This document shows positions 1-12,718 of a stretch of 64,000 nucleotides of DNA, piece by piece; position 1 is the stretch's first letter; every line of letters begins with the position of its first letter. The notes beneath the pieces are model-generated. The model saw only the letters and a list, made by a program, of their open reading frames with translations. It was not told the origin of the DNA and searched no databases. This DNA comes from Dolomedes plantarius (lineage: Eukaryota; Arthropoda; Arachnida; Araneae; Dolomedidae). The translations under genes and the position numbers were made by a program. The stretch lies in contig OU015493.1 in NCBI GenBank assembly GCA_907164885.2, forward strand, positions 218,437,757 to 218,501,756, in the 5' to 3' direction.

Positions 1-648
1 TATATGATAAAGGATCTGAAAAAATAGGAACAATGAGTGAGTCAAATAGTCCATTAAAAATATCTCTTGTTAACCTTTATGGTCGTGATTCGACAAATCA
101 TTATCTTTTAGAAGTAATCATAATTGTAGAACCAACTCTTATTTACATCTGGTTTATTGACACATTAAAATCTTGGTTAAATAAATCATTTAAAAGGTTC
201 GTTCCGACGAACATTAATACACTCATGAGAGCAGGGCTCATTATTGAAAGTCCGTAGGAGACCCCCCCCTCTCTCTCTCTCTCCTTACGCGTGTCGACCT
301 TTCAACAGTCCAAGTCTATTCTCCCCTTCATTCGCAACCGCGTCGTTATTTATCCATTCTTCTCAGCCCTATCTCGAGCCATCTCGAATACCGGACCTTT
401 TCCGGTTCCGCCCTCTGCAGATCACCTATGGTGAATTTCTATCCTGACCGCTCTTACCTTGGAAAAGCGCGCCGCTAATGGGTTTCACAAATCATTCTAA
501 ATGACTTGCATTGTCGCACATCTCCAAAGGTGTATATCGTTCGACACCTGTTTGCGTTTATTTTGGGCTTATTGAAGACGCTATTACTCACCTTCATCAA
601 TTCCACTTAAGAATAGGAGACGAGAGTCTGACATCTCTCAAAACGGTT
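1..648. other. AT-rich non-coding start of window
   Basis: No gene is recognised. There is a C-run followed by a short (CT)n tract at about 265-283 and a somewhat GC-richer patch at 285-480. The short open frames here resemble no family I know and have no splice context. Confidence 0.5.
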
Positions 649-823
649 CTCTCAAGCACAGAAATGTTTGGACCGCTACGGTCCACTTTTGCTGCACGAG
701 GGTTCGTTAGACCGGGACCTACTGCTTAAAGCCGATTCCGGACGGTTACAAACGTCCATGTCAAGAGTGGGATACGAACCCACAGACTTTGGTACCGAAT
801 GCCATTCGGCCATCGGTCCGGCC
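649..823 (-). mobile_element. tRNA-derived SINE (copy 1 of a three-copy family)
   Basis: On the minus strand, 766-823 reads like a tRNA head. The A box is TGGCCGAATGGC (near 802-812) and the B box is GGTTCGTATCC (770-780), about 25-30 bases apart. The flank at 720-760 (gacggttacaaa...tgtcaagagtgg) is recognisably shared with 42720-42790 and more weakly with 7690-7750. This is a SINE head rather than a functional tRNA gene, because the acceptor stem does not close and the sequence is repeated. Confidence 0.6.
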
Positions 824-1762
824 TAGCACAGAAAGACAAGATATGCTCCAGTGTCTGTCTCTCCGTCAGGCACACAATCCTGCAAGACATTTATCAGAAT
901 CGGCAAGGGGATATTTTTCAAATTGGCCTGGGGGGCAATACGGCTTATTGGCAGCCCTAACAGCAAACGCGGCAACGTGTCTAGGGATCTTTTTTTATGA
1001 TACTTAAGGTCATTTGGCTCTGTTGAAAAAGGAACAGGTGCAGATGAACACCGACAAAATTTCAAAATTTTCACCATTTGGCTTGAGCTTCCCTTTAAGC
1101 CTTACCTAAAAGCATAAAAAAATGTTTAAAGGTTTCTAAGATTACTCTTAGAAAGAGTGATCAAGTCAGTCAGTTTGTTAAAAATTTAGAGCCTATGGAA
1201 TTTTGTCGTGTCCATGGCATTTATCGTCTATACAAGTGTGAAGAAACCACAACGATCCCATATCAAGGTCCATGGATGGATGCGCATATCTTTGTACACG
1301 CGACCTCTTCTTTCTTTCTAAAGTACGTTTCACGCAACTTTGTCATTTAAAGTCTAGTAAACAGTAACAATGTTAAAAACGGTCTTAACAAAATCGAAAC
1401 CCTATAACAATGCTACAGAAGGTTTCACACTGATGGCGTTCTGTTCTACTCTCACTTAATTATCACTTTTCAACATAAATTTTATTCTGTGCTGATAACA
1501 CTTTACATTGTAATAAATACAGACTTAGGGAATAACTGTTTTATGATTTTATTATATGATCCTAAAAACTATCGTGGGAAAAAACTGGAGGAGACCTTTG
1601 GAAAGCCTCGTATCCTCTCTTTTTATTTGCCCTATAGAATGTTTAGAATATAAACGTCTATTTACGACATCCTTTAAATTTTTGTCAGAGTTATGAAATT
1701 CCCCTCCCTCTAATTGTGCCACATGCATTGAGATATAAAATCAGAATCGTTATAGAGAATAT
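824..1762. other. Unique AT-rich DNA, no gene seen
   Basis: No repeat partner, splice-flanked open frame or RNA gene was recognised in this stretch. Confidence 0.45.
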
Positions 1763-1921
1763 GGTAAATGCACCTATAATGGGCCATGGGCCTATAATGG
1801 GCCAAGTAGCCAATGATCTTCACCCCTTCTACTGCCTAAGGTAACAATAGACCCTTAATTTCTCGACATTTCTAAAGGGCGGCCCATAATAGGCACATGG
1901 CCCATTATAGGTGCATTTACC
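1763..1921. mobile_element. Short palindromic MITE
   Basis: The outer ends are inverted repeats: GGTAAATGCACCTATAATGG on the left and its complement on the right, ending at 1921. Inside, the motif CCTATAATGGGCC occurs twice on the left arm, and its complement recurs on the right arm with changes. The unit is 159 bp with no coding capacity. A target duplication is not clear, so the superfamily is left open. Confidence 0.7.
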
Positions 1922-3451
1922 TTAAATATTACCAACACATTTATGCTGCATTAACAAGGTAAGAAAGGTAACAAGGAAGAATGTCAAGAGTGAAGACAAA
2001 AGAGAGAGATTAAAAAAAAAATTTCTTACTTTAGGAAAATAAATTTAGTTGGAAACAGAAATAAAAGGGCTTGGTTTCACTGCAAATGTCAATAAACTGT
2101 TCTTAGCGATAGTCTGTATTCTGCTTTACTCTAAAGACAGCAGGACACCTTTTTCATACAATCTTACGGACTTAAACTTGCCCTGTCAAGTAGTCTTCTC
2201 TTCCTTAACGATCGATTTTTACGTGAGTACTTTCAGTTGTAAATACAGTATCGCTGCGCCATAACATGTTTGATACGACGTTCTTAACAACTGAAGAATC
2301 AAACAAAATGAGTTAACGCAAATCAATGCAGTCTATAGATATGAATTTTTCTCTGATCTACAGTACTGTTTAGATACCCAGTTTAAAACTTAGCCGTTTT
2401 CCGTTGAAAAAATGGGAGATAGTTTTTTCTTTAGTGCATCAGCTTTAAAGAATCTCTTCCTGAGTTCTTCGCATTTCAAAACAATACTTTTAGAAGAAAA
2501 AAGTCTTAGAGTGGGAAAAACATGCCATGAAGATTGCTCATGTTGCCAAGTTTTAGTATTCGCAGGTGTCGAAGAACTCCCATAAAGAATTCTGAATTCC
2601 ATTGTTGTCCATATAATATTCTTTCACTTCGAGAAACTATTAGTGGACGCAGGGAAGCATATCGGGCGTGCGTACGCATCCTCTGTTTGGTGAAATAGGC
2701 TGTGAGGGGGTAGAAGCGCTTCTTTTAATTGAGACGTGAAGTTTCTAGAAGAAATATGAAAAAAATAAGAGTCAGGTATTATTGAACTCCTACACTTATA
2801 GTGCCAGATAGTAAAATAAACGTTTTAAAAAGGTCTCCTAAAAATGGCTAAGGTTTTTTAATGCAAAAGAAACTTTCCTTTAATAAACTTTGAGAATATT
2901 TATCCGGTAAAGTAGGATGGTTTTTGAAAAGAGAAGAAAATCTTTCTCTTGGTTGAGAGAATTTTTCTTTTATTCAAAGCTATAGTAACTTGTTTAACTT
3001 GCTTAAATCTGTTCCCTTAAAAAAATACAACAAATATTTTACGCTTACTTTCTTTTTTTTAGCAGAAATATCCACCTTCAATTAGATAACGAGTATTATT
3101 ATGTCTCTCCCGAGCACACACATTCTAAGCTTACATTATTTTGTCGCGTTAATCCGAAAATGGGATTGACAAAGATTCATCCTCAAAATAGCTTCACTTT
3201 GCACGAAACAGTTCACAAGCTGAGTCCTACTAGACTAAGTTTTATCATTTATTATAAAAAAGTGACTTTGCCATAATATGAATCTTAAGATCTCGGGTAC
3301 AGAGTGTTCTGCGATTGTGTACTACAAGCAGGCTAATTATTGCCTTCAAATAAGTCTCATGATGCCTTGTCCAGTTGAAGTAAGTTTTCTGTATCCCAGT
3401 GGGATAGGTGCTTTTCCTGAGGACATTCGTCCAAATACATCACAAATTTTT
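1922..3451. other. AT-rich DNA, no gene seen
   Basis: Unique-looking sequence with short A and T runs. The open frames at 2049-2264 and 2390-2602 have no recognisable domain and no convincing splice sites. Confidence 0.45.
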
Positions 3452-3545
3452 GTTGACTACTTTTTTTATGGGAGCACCCAATGGGTGAATCAGTGAACTC
3501 AGGATCCATACCGTGGTTGTGAGCCCAGGTTCACACAGTGGTATT
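3452..3545 (-). mobile_element. Decayed SINE-like repeat related to 33660-33830
   Basis: The stretch gactactt..ttat.gggagcacc followed by a degraded gagcccaggttcacac is shared, with many changes, with the SINE near 33671-33800. The B-box region is mutated. Weak call. Confidence 0.3.
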
Positions 3546-4475
3546 CTTAACCCAATTACAAACAAGCTAGGCTCAGAGACGTGGTTGTTCATCTCTACAG
3601 GGTTACATACAAACCTGACTTGTCTGAGTCATGAAAAAGAGTTGCATGGGAGTTGCCTTGATCCTTTGCCTTGATGTATGTGCGAGTTGAATCGATCAGC
3701 AGTTCCATCGAAGGAGTGTAGCACCAAAAGACAAGTCTGCTAAAAAATAGACTTCCTAAACGGCATAGTTCTCCTAATGAGGTACGGTTCTTCTTTCGAC
3801 ATCAGCCTGGTCTTACTAAACGTTCCTTCTCTGAAGCTTGTTAAATGTCTGTCATAATTAAAAAATCGACCGGAGATTTCTAATTCCTTTCTACCACAGC
3901 TTGACATTGTTTGGCTTCATTGCGTCCTGCGGCTTTTTTACACGTACTTACTCCGATAAATGCGAATGAAACAGAATTCTCTCCACCATACGTTTAACAT
4001 GCTCTATCAACGATGAAGGCCAATTTCGTTCTTATAAGAATGAACTTGATCGCATATTTGAACTGTTTGAGTTCCTGATATTCAAACTCTATCGTTAGAG
4101 ATTAAAAGACATTTGTTTTGTGATACAAACAGCGTTACATGACAACTACAGCTTTTTACTATTTATTCCTAATTGCTTTTTACTATTTATTCCTTAATTT
4201 TGAAAAATACTGTTCAATTGAGGAAGGATGAGGTTTTCGAGAATATCGCAATCAGTTAGGTTTTCTATCTGGAATCGTCTTTTTATATTAATTTCTTTTA
4301 AAATAGAGCAAGAAAAAAGCATATAAAACAATTTCAGCTTGGGAATATTATACAAAGCATTCTGTGACGTAATCCACAAAAGAAACGCTTTTATTTTAAT
4401 AATAGCGCCAACACCTTTCGAATTCTTAGATAACTTTGCTTCACATTCGAATTAAAAAAACAGAGTAAATATGAG
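3546..4475. other. AT-rich DNA, no gene seen
   Basis: A short direct repeat (gctttttactatttattcct) occurs twice at about 4150-4195. Nothing else stands out. Confidence 0.4.
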
Positions 4476-4479
4476 CCTA

Positions 4480-5160
4480 TCTTAGTGATTCGCACGCCGG
4501 GATTCGGTAGTGGGGTGCTCGGCTCGAATCCAGGCCCGCCCAGAGAGGAGGGCAACTGGGGCACTTTGCCCCAGGCCCCTAACTGCTGGAGGGTCCCCAA
4601 AAAGTTTTTAAAAATTAATTTATTAGATTTCATCCAAAAGAAAATTCCGAAACTTGTACCGTACTTCAAAATTCAAAATAATCTCCTGAAAAAAGAGACT
4701 CCCCCCCCCCCTCCAAAAAAAAAAAAATAAAAATTTTTAATTATTCGATTAATGAGATTTCTCTTACTCCAAAATAGTCTTCTGAAAAATACGCGATTTA
4801 GTTTTAATGAAAAATTTAACTGTTTAGTCCTAACTGCATTAAAATTGCATTTCTCTAATAAATTGAAGATAGTACTAACTACTAAAATAGATAGCAAAAA
4901 AGCTTCGTGGATGGAAGACGTCATATTTATTAGAGAATATAACAAGAGAGCAGTGCAATGAAATACGTATAATAATTATGTTAATCATTCATCTAAAAAA
5001 ATATTAAGTATCAGTAACTTAATTTGAATGTATGTTTTCGTCTCTTTACATTTTTTTTTCTTGAGGCCCCCAAAAGAAGTTTGCCCCAGGCAACCCTGCT
5101 CGAATCTCGGCAAGCCCTTTTGTCTGCACATTAAAGTCCCTCCATGTAGCCTGCCTCCAC
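4480..5160 (+). mobile_element. tRNA-like SINE head split by a hAT MITE
   Basis: 4480-4530 plus 5107 onward reads as an A-box-like segment (TTAGTGATTCGCACGCC) followed by a B-box-like GGCTCGAATCTCGG once the hAT MITE at 4531-5098 is removed. The hAT target duplication CTCGAATC is itself part of the B box. The 3' limit is uncertain. Confidence 0.4.
4531..5098 (+). mobile_element. hAT-type MITE, family Y copy 1
   Basis: The ends are CAGGCCCGCCCAGAG on the left and ...CCCCAGGCAACCCTG on the right. It is flanked by a perfect 8-bp target duplication, CTCGAATC, at 4523-4530 and 5099-5106. Eight-bp duplications and CAGGG/CCCTG termini are hallmarks of hAT elements. The interior is AT-rich and non-coding, and is shared in inverse orientation with 11681-12243. 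Confidence 0.85.
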
Positions 5161-5257
5161 AGCTGTTGCCCTCGGAGTTGCAGTGAGACCAGGGGCTATG
5201 TTGATCCACCTTTACAGAGCACCCATTTTAAGAAATTTCGGGGTGGCTGAGGAAAAG

Positions 5258-6499
5258 TCGAAAAACAAAAGTGCAACAACAACGCTAACATATTTGGTGC
5301 GCAATCCCTATTCTTCCCAAAGATGCATCGTACGCGCTTTTACCGAGCATGCCTTTTGCCGTAACCTACGACTTAGATGAAACAAAAGAGCTGCGCTCCA
5401 TGCAGAATACTTTAACGGTTCGAAAACTCTTGTTTTTTAGGCTGCACTTTGTGATGAATAATTAGTCAAGCAATCGGAATCCCGAATAAATATTTATCAA
5501 GGGTATGGAACAAAAGAAAGATACGCACACGCAAATGTCATGAAAGACACGCGAAGCCACTGAAGCAAAACTGAATGAAACACACACGCCGTTACATTCG
5601 AGAGTGCCCAGATTTCGCAATTAAAGCGATAGCGGCAGCACGTTTCACAAGCGTGTAGAAATAAATATAAATACCCCTGCAAAACTCGGACCGTCCAAGA
5701 TACAAGAAGAAATGAAACGGCAATTAGAATGGGTTGCATCCTAACCGGCACGGCCATTCTATATTGAAATTTTTTTTATCCACAAACAATTGTTTCAAAG
5801 CGTTCTCTCGCTTGTGTGTCATATTAAAGTGACGCGTGGTTTTGCGTCTTTATCGAAACTTAAAGGGACTCTCGATTTAAAAAAAAGAAAACAACTCGTT
5901 AATTGCAGCCATCCTGTTGCGGCGGAAGATAAATGCCTCTATCATTTCCAAGTTTTTTAATATGACTGTTTCAATTCTTGACTTTATGTCTGTTTACGAG
6001 TAGTCATACTAATTAGTATTTTATCTCACAAATTCTCCTATCCATTATTACCAATGTTCAAATTTCATTAAAAATCACTGCTTAGATAGGATATTCAATT
6101 CATTAGATTGTATGGTAATGAAAACAAGGCACACTTCAACGCGAAACAAGCTCAAAAGGCATGAAAGATTACTCACATTTAAAAGACTGTTTTTTTTTTC
6201 CAATTTCATTCGATTTTTCTTGGTACGTTCAAGGAAATCTTCATGAACAGACTCGTGGACAGTTGAAAACAAAATACTTGAAATAAACTTTAAAGCCCCA
6301 TTTTTTTCGAACCGTTAAAGTATTCTGCATGGAGCGCAGCTCTTTTGTTTAATCTAAGTCGTAGGTTACGGTAAAAGGCATGCTCGGTAAAAGCGCGTAC
6401 CAGATGCATCTTTGGGAAGAATAGGGATTGTAACTGTACGCTTGCGTACCAAATATGTTAGCGTTGTTGTTCTAGTGCAGCAGGCACTTTTGTTTTTTA
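5258..6499. mobile_element. Foldback-type element with long inverted arms
   Basis: Arms of about 170-195 bp at 5258-5425 and 6306-6499 are inverted copies, sharing for example CGAACCGTTAAAGTATTCTG and GCTAACATATTTGG. The right arm carries an extra ~15 bp. The ~880-bp centre has no recognisable protein; the open frame at 5497-5757 on the minus strand resembles no family I know. The outer ends (AAAAACAAAAGTGC) do not match a superfamily I can name. Confidence 0.65.
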
Positions 6500-6500
6500 A

Positions 6501-7481
6501 CATTTGAAGGACTTAACATAATTTGTATGCAATTCATTGGATTTCACAGAATCAGAGATGGGAAACAGCACACAGAAAGGCGCAAAATTACGTTCAGTTT
6601 ACTTTTTGTCAAAGGTTCTATTTATCTGGGCTTGAAATTATTCGATATGTGTGTATGACACTTTCTGTAATTAATGTATTTGGCGCTCTTTGTGGTTTTC
6701 ACCTCCCGTTAGTAAATTGAGACTTTTATTACAAAATTTACCTTTTAATTTATTGATTATTAAAGTTTTTTATCCCATACCCGCACGAGGCCAGTCTACC
6801 GTACAGTATCTAGCAAACCAATCAAGTCTAGCATCTAAGGAGGTAATTGAAATGCCAATGGTTTGAAATGATATTCTCTCTTGTGCAAGGGATGCACAAA
6901 CTGGCAAATGTGCACCAGCCATATTACCTTCGTAATATATAGGGAAAGTTGAAGAATTCTCTTTCCTATTTTATTACGATATTTCTGTAGGTAATCCCAC
7001 CCGGTCGTCATTCTAAAAAAGACAGAGAACTCATTTCTTGGTCTTTGCTGATTATTAAAGTCATATCAACTAGAATTTCTAAATCCTCCTTGCCTTGCAA
7101 CTGGCTAAAACTCCTTCAGGTAAACCGACAAGTGAATAGAAGAGATGGAATAGACTCTGCTCCTGACTTTCGTGAATCTTCTGTATCTGAAATCGTATTT
7201 TGATGTCAAGGATACTGTTACATTTCATTTAAATTCAGTCCTACCACTTGATGATTATTCTGATTAAGATATTTATAGATTACAAAAGTATAAAATATTC
7301 TCATAAAGTTTATAGCATATGCAGTATGCAACAATGTTCAATGTATCTTAAGAACCAATGTGACATTGATTCGGTGTTTATCCATAAGCATCAAGATGAT
7401 ATGGAGAAGAACCTGACTTATCGCAACTGATAGCAAACAGCCGTGCATAGACTAAAGCTGAATCCTAATGTGCTTTAAATC
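6501..7481. other. AT-rich DNA, no gene seen
   Basis: Unique-looking sequence without recognisable coding or repeat content. Confidence 0.4.
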
Positions 7482-7793
7482 ACATCAGCCATTTTGAGTG
7501 GATCGATGCAAGAGGTCGAAGAGCGCTAGTCAGTAGTAGCTTGTGTTTCATGCTTATAAATATTACGTTCTGCATACAAATTTTTGAAGCACGCGAAAAC
7601 TGGTTACACGAAAGCTGGTTAAAGCTGGAAAGACTGGTGGTAGTCCAGCGCTACTCGAGAGCTAAATAGACCATAGCCTACATTTTGCAGATGATTCCTA
7701 ACGGCTTCAAATATCCATTCCAACAGTGGTATTAAAACCCATGGGTTTTGAAACCGAGTGCAAATGCCATATCCATTAAACCATCGCCCAGAC
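7482..7793 (-). mobile_element. tRNA-derived SINE (copy 2)
   Basis: The 5' part of the + strand (cattttgagtggatcgatgca, broken by substitutions) is shared with 42565-42600, and the block continues through gcttataaat and ttttgaagca. The minus-strand tRNA-like head has an A box near 7770-7790 (GATGGTTTAATGGATATGGC) and a degenerate B box GGTTTCAAAACCC near 7743-7756. Confidence 0.55.
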
Positions 7794-10395
7794 AAGGAGA
7801 AAAATTCCGAACCTATCTACATGAGTTATGGGAGAGTATCCCTAGATGGCCATACTGCATATCTGCATAGTTTCCGAGCTGCATTTCCTCGACTTCTTGT
7901 AACTGCTAGAGAAATGACAGACTAGTATCCATACAGATGAGTGTACCTAAGTACTATCAAATAGTTTGTGAAATTTCTAGGATTAAACCAAGTATGTTAT
8001 ATTAGACTGTATCACCAAAGTTCACTAATTTCTGTCCATAAACTGATAAAAAAGTTCAGTTTTAGCGGAGCGTCGGAGATCATGTTACCGTAGTATATCG
8101 TAGAAATTAACGAACTAGGATTTTCATTAGTGACAACCTTTTAGTTGTACCGAATTTAAAGGCGACGCAAATATGGCGAGGATATGAAATTGAATATATA
8201 TCCTGAAACATTTCATGACGTTACTAGTATACCGAGGAAGTATTATTACGATTTTGGTCGTAGCTATTCGCAATAGATAATGAAACTTTTTGTGGTTTGG
8301 AAAGATTCCATGACCACTACTGGGCATAAAATCAGTCATCAACATTTACGATTACTTTACACCATTACGAGTACACATTTCTGAGCTCCGGGAAATATTT
8401 TTTACAAAAAAGTCAACGCTCATCTCATTCGCCAATAAATGTTAATGATCCTTTAATAAGAGATGTATCTGTTATGACATACTCAGCACGTACTTCAAAC
8501 CTAAACTGTTGGATCTCCGTTGCAAAACACAATCAGAAATGAGCCTCCTCGTCCAAATGACAATTGCCATGCACCTCCAAAGAAGAATTGAACCAAGTAC
8601 CCCATATCACTTTCAACAATCTGGCCCGCTGTGTGACTCATCAGTCAGTCTGACTTTAGGGTTGAATATAGAACTCTATTGAGAACAATGGCCAAAAACG
8701 TTTCGAGCCTCATTGGTCATTGGTTGTCATTGGTTTAGTAAGAAGAATTAAACGGTGAATTTTCTCACTTTGTACTTGAAATCCACATTTCAACATTCGA
8801 CGACCCGACTTGTTTTTCTTTTTGTTCTAAAGTTGTTTTTCGTCCTAGAGATGCACTTATTGATAAGTATCCTTGGGAATTCCATGTTCTGGATCACATT
8901 TTAAATGCAGTCAATTAGTGTATACTTAAAGCTGCTAAAACTCACACACTATTATCAAATATTAGTCGCTTACAGTGCATTACATTATATGCTTAAGATA
9001 TATTCCCAAAGTTCACTGCAAAGGAAGTTTATGCGTACATAAAGATAGTTAGTTACTATAAATATTCAAACTCAAAAACACTTCTTGAAGGCAAGAACGT
9101 GCTCGTAAAATTACCATAATGTACAGATGAATCATGTTTTTCAAATCGGAATTTTAAAATTTTATTCACTTCTCGGAGCAATTTGGGGAACGTCCAAAAT
9201 GCTTTTCCTGAAAAGGTGCTTTTCCATTAAGTCATCATTTTGACAGAAAATTCATTCCGGGCCGTCCGTAAGTATTATCCTGTAGCATTTTATTCACCTC
9301 ACAGTGAAAGGAAGGCCGGGAAAGTGTTCCTCCTTCCCCCGAGAGAGACGGATAACGCCATTCGTCAGGGCTGACAGGTGAATTAAATAGCGGCACAACG
9401 CCATCCATTTCGGCCCGATGACGCCATCTATTTGTACCTAACCCCGAGCTGCAAGATGTCAAAGTGGTTATTACAGAGGTCGCACGTGTTCTATGAGCTG
9501 TCTCGGCAAGGAAATCGCTCGGCCCAACAAATCGTGACTTGTTATTTTTGGCGCTAACATGCGGTTCTTCCAGTCATTACACGAGAAATTTTAACAATTT
9601 CTGTGAACTACCGAGGCCCAATACATCTCTGGAATAACGAATGAAAAGAATATTATTGTTTTCGACCAACACGTATTATCTTTTAACTAATGGAGCCGTA
9701 TATTGTGTTAAAAGCACAGTTACTTTGACATCGCAAGCAATCACCGAGTCATTTTTAGATGTAGAAATGAGGGGAAAATCACATATGTACATTGATAAAT
9801 TATAATTTTCTGAGGATCGTGTCGATTGTTATAAACTTGGAGACTTGATATTATTCAAGGCCTTAGAGACTGGATGTCTTTTAAAAGACAAATTCCAGAG
9901 TAAAAGAAGACCCCATCCATCGCGCAGATTGAAATCTAATCAACCACCTTATGCTGATAATATAAACATAAAAAAAGAACACAACAGAGGGTAATAACCA
10001 AATTGGATGCTTACTACAAATTTTACTGCAACCTGTATTTTTCTTAGCGTTCCCTAATAATTAGTAACTTAATTAAATTTGCATTTTACGGGGCGAGGGT
10101 CGGAACTTTCCCCTCGCGTGCCTAGATTAGAATTTCAGCATGCTGTTTACCCACAGAGAGCAACATTGGTTTACCTATTGAGGGTTCCTATTTTAAAATT
10201 GACCAACAAATTCTCGATATGTACGGTTGAACGCCTTCAAGATAAATTCCCTTCCATACCTAAAAAAAAAAGAGTTCTGAATTTAATTCAAATGATTTTA
10301 TTTCTTTCATAGAGTTTGAGAAGTGGAGGAATATATGTGTATAAAATTAATGTACCGAACATACGTATATGAAGTACAGCCAAAAGTCATCTCAT
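7794..10395. other. Unique AT-rich DNA, no gene seen
   Basis: About 2.6 kb without a recognised repeat or coding exon. A GC-richer patch at 9240-9450 is the only compositional departure. It has a minus-strand open frame without a known domain or splice context. Confidence 0.4.
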
Positions 10396-10399
10396 TAAA

Positions 10400-10465
10400 A
10401 ACAAATGACTGTCCTGAACTCGAACCTGGGTTTCCTGTTCATTCAGGTTGCTGGACCATTACAGT
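10400..10465 (-). mobile_element. Possible tRNA-derived SINE head
   Basis: The minus strand shows a B-box-like CAGGTTCGAGTTC and, about 30 bases upstream, TAATGGTCCAGCAACC in the position of an A box. It appears once and decayed, so the call is weak. Confidence 0.3.
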
Positions 10466-10469
10466 TGAA

Positions 10470-11600
10470 ATCAAGTCGAACCATCTGTAGACAAAGAATG
10501 GTTGAATGAATCTCCGTGGTTGAAAAAAGTTAGGTTTATTTCATAAACCATGCCAACTCGTTATCTAATGTCTATCCAGATAACAAGATACTCCGGGTGT
10601 ACCTGTTAGCTGACAAGTCATTTTATTAGAATGACTAGTAACCAGCACCAAATTTTTATGCAACATGCTCACTGATAGACATAATTGACAAACGCGGTCA
10701 ACAGACATCTTGTTCTGTCGAGTAATAGAGTCAGAAACATAGTATGACGCTGATAAGTCCTTTCATTGAACATACTTCTATCGATGAACTTAGTGAGACG
10801 ATGGTTAACATCGATTCGTTCCATACTGTTGAACGACTCATTTGATGCTCGAAAAACTATCCAAAACAGATCGATATGTTAAAAATCAGTTGAATCTTTC
10901 TTGATACATCATTCTTTCTTCATCAACATAGGTCCATCTGGATTCGATAAACGTCATGTCTACGAACAGAGTTTGCGAATAGCGTAGAACAGCACTCGGT
11001 CCGGCAAAAATCGGAAACATAATGTCTCTGTTTAGCACTCAGCCATGCATAGACAGTCAGTCACGTGGATCAAAATTATAACTCGCGAACAAACGGCGTT
11101 TTCACACGCCGTTACACTGCTTTGCAACCGTGTACCTAACAATTAAAGTGCTCCAAAGAAACAGCAACGCATAATTGCACCCTGAAAGCAGTCCTACAAA
11201 TGTAAAGCCACGGATGGATTCCTTTTGCCTCCGAACATCCAATATGGAGTTAGATAACTGAGAACCAAAACGATGTACGAGAGAAAAACGTTTAGCATTC
11301 TCTTCTCAAAGATAATCCCGTTTAAGTTAAAATCTAGATACGGCACTTACATACAAACAGCATTTTTTTTTCAATGTAATATCATTAAGAGGCCTTTAGC
11401 AGCAAGAAAAAAAATTTAGGGAATAAAATACATTTTCCCATACCATAGTATATCAAAACAGTAGGCACATTTTTTATTTTTTTATTTTTTGAGTGGTTAG
11501 ATGGACTCTTGTGATCAGTGCTACAATTTTGCCATTCTCCAAGCTCATAAACTGGATGATGCTTAGAAAAACAATTGTAGGATGTCATTTTTATTTCCTC
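10470..11600. other. AT-rich DNA, no gene seen
   Basis: No recognisable feature. Confidence 0.4.
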
Positions 11601-11605
11601 GGCAT

Positions 11606-12714
11606 TGTAACGACTCCCGTACAATAGCGAATATTTTGCGCGTGGAATTTCCGAGATCAACCAACGCGCGGTGTCTGCACAAGGGCTGCCCAGAGACATT
11701 ACGGGGCCTGGGGCGAACTTCTGTTGGGGGCCCCAAGAAAAATAAAAAATAGAGAGAGACGAAAACACACATTCAAATTAAGTTACTCAAATTTTTTTAC
11801 ACGAATGATTAACATAATTATTATATTTCATTGCACTGCTCTTTTGTTATATTCTCCAATAAATATGACATCTTACATCCACGAAGCTTTTTTGCTATCT
11901 ATTTTAGTACTTAGTACTGTCTTCAATTTATTAGAGAGAATGCAATTTTATAGCAGTTAGGACTAAACAGTTATATTTTTCATTAAAACTAAACCTCGTA
12001 TTTTTCAGAAGACTATTTTGGAGTTTGAGAAAGCTAATTAATCGATTTTTTTTTTTTTTTTTTTTTTTTTTTTGGGGGGGGGGCCCTTTTTTCAGGAGAT
12101 AATTTTCAATTTTGAAGTATGGTGCGAGTTTGAGAATTTTCTTTTGGGTGAAATCTAATAAATAATTTTTTTTTTAAATTTTTGGGGCCCCTCCAGCAGT
12201 TAGGGACCTGGGGCAACGTTGCCCCCCTCTCTGGGCGGCCCTGGTCTGCACCTAATTGATTTAGACGACTGGAGGCAGGTAGTCTTGGCGACATAGAGAG
12301 CGCAAGTGCTACCGACAAATCGCGGAACAGTTCGTCAGCTACCAAAAGGAAGTGGCCCTACGGAGGCGCCTAGTTGTCTGGAAACATAAAAGGAATAAAG
12401 AAAAGCGGCGTTTTCCAGACCTTTCGAGAACGTTCAGCGAAGGTATATAAAGTCGCCGGATGCGAGTTAATTTGATGTCAGTGATTCAGAGACTTAGTTA
12501 GAGTGATGCTGGAGAGGGTGGCAAAGAGATACTGAATGAGCCTAGATAGACTAGAATGAGTGCAGTGACAACTCAAGTCTGACCTTCCTCGTCGATGCCG
12601 TGAACCCACGAATTTAATCTTTTTATATGTATTGTAAATAGCCTGTATTTAGTCGAGAAATGCAATTAAAGCATTAAATACAAAAATGGCTGGCAGTCAT
12701 TTTAAGTCCATACA
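11606..12714 (+). mobile_element. Solo LTR, copy 1 (about 538 bp without its insertion)
   Basis: The unit begins TGTAACG and ends CATACA, within the TG...CA convention of LTRs. A 4-bp duplication, GCAT, lies at 11602-11605 and 12715-12718. It carries a promoter-like TATATAAA near 12444-12451 and AATTAAA/ATTAAA poly(A)-like signals near 12665-12680. An inverted copy is at 18285-18884. No internal gag/pol is adjacent, so this is a solo LTR. The short duplication fits a Ty3/gypsy or BEL type. It is interrupted by a hAT MITE at 11681-12243. Confidence 0.75.
11681..12243 (-). mobile_element. hAT-type MITE, family Y copy 2, inside the LTR
   Basis: The 8-bp duplication GTCTGCAC is perfect at 11673-11680 and 12244-12251. 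The right end CTCTGGGCGGCCCTG mirrors the left end of copy 1 at 4531. The interior matches 4531-5098 in inverse orientation and includes a long T-run at about 12047-12073. No coding capacity. Confidence 0.88.
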
Positions 12715-12718
12715 GCAT

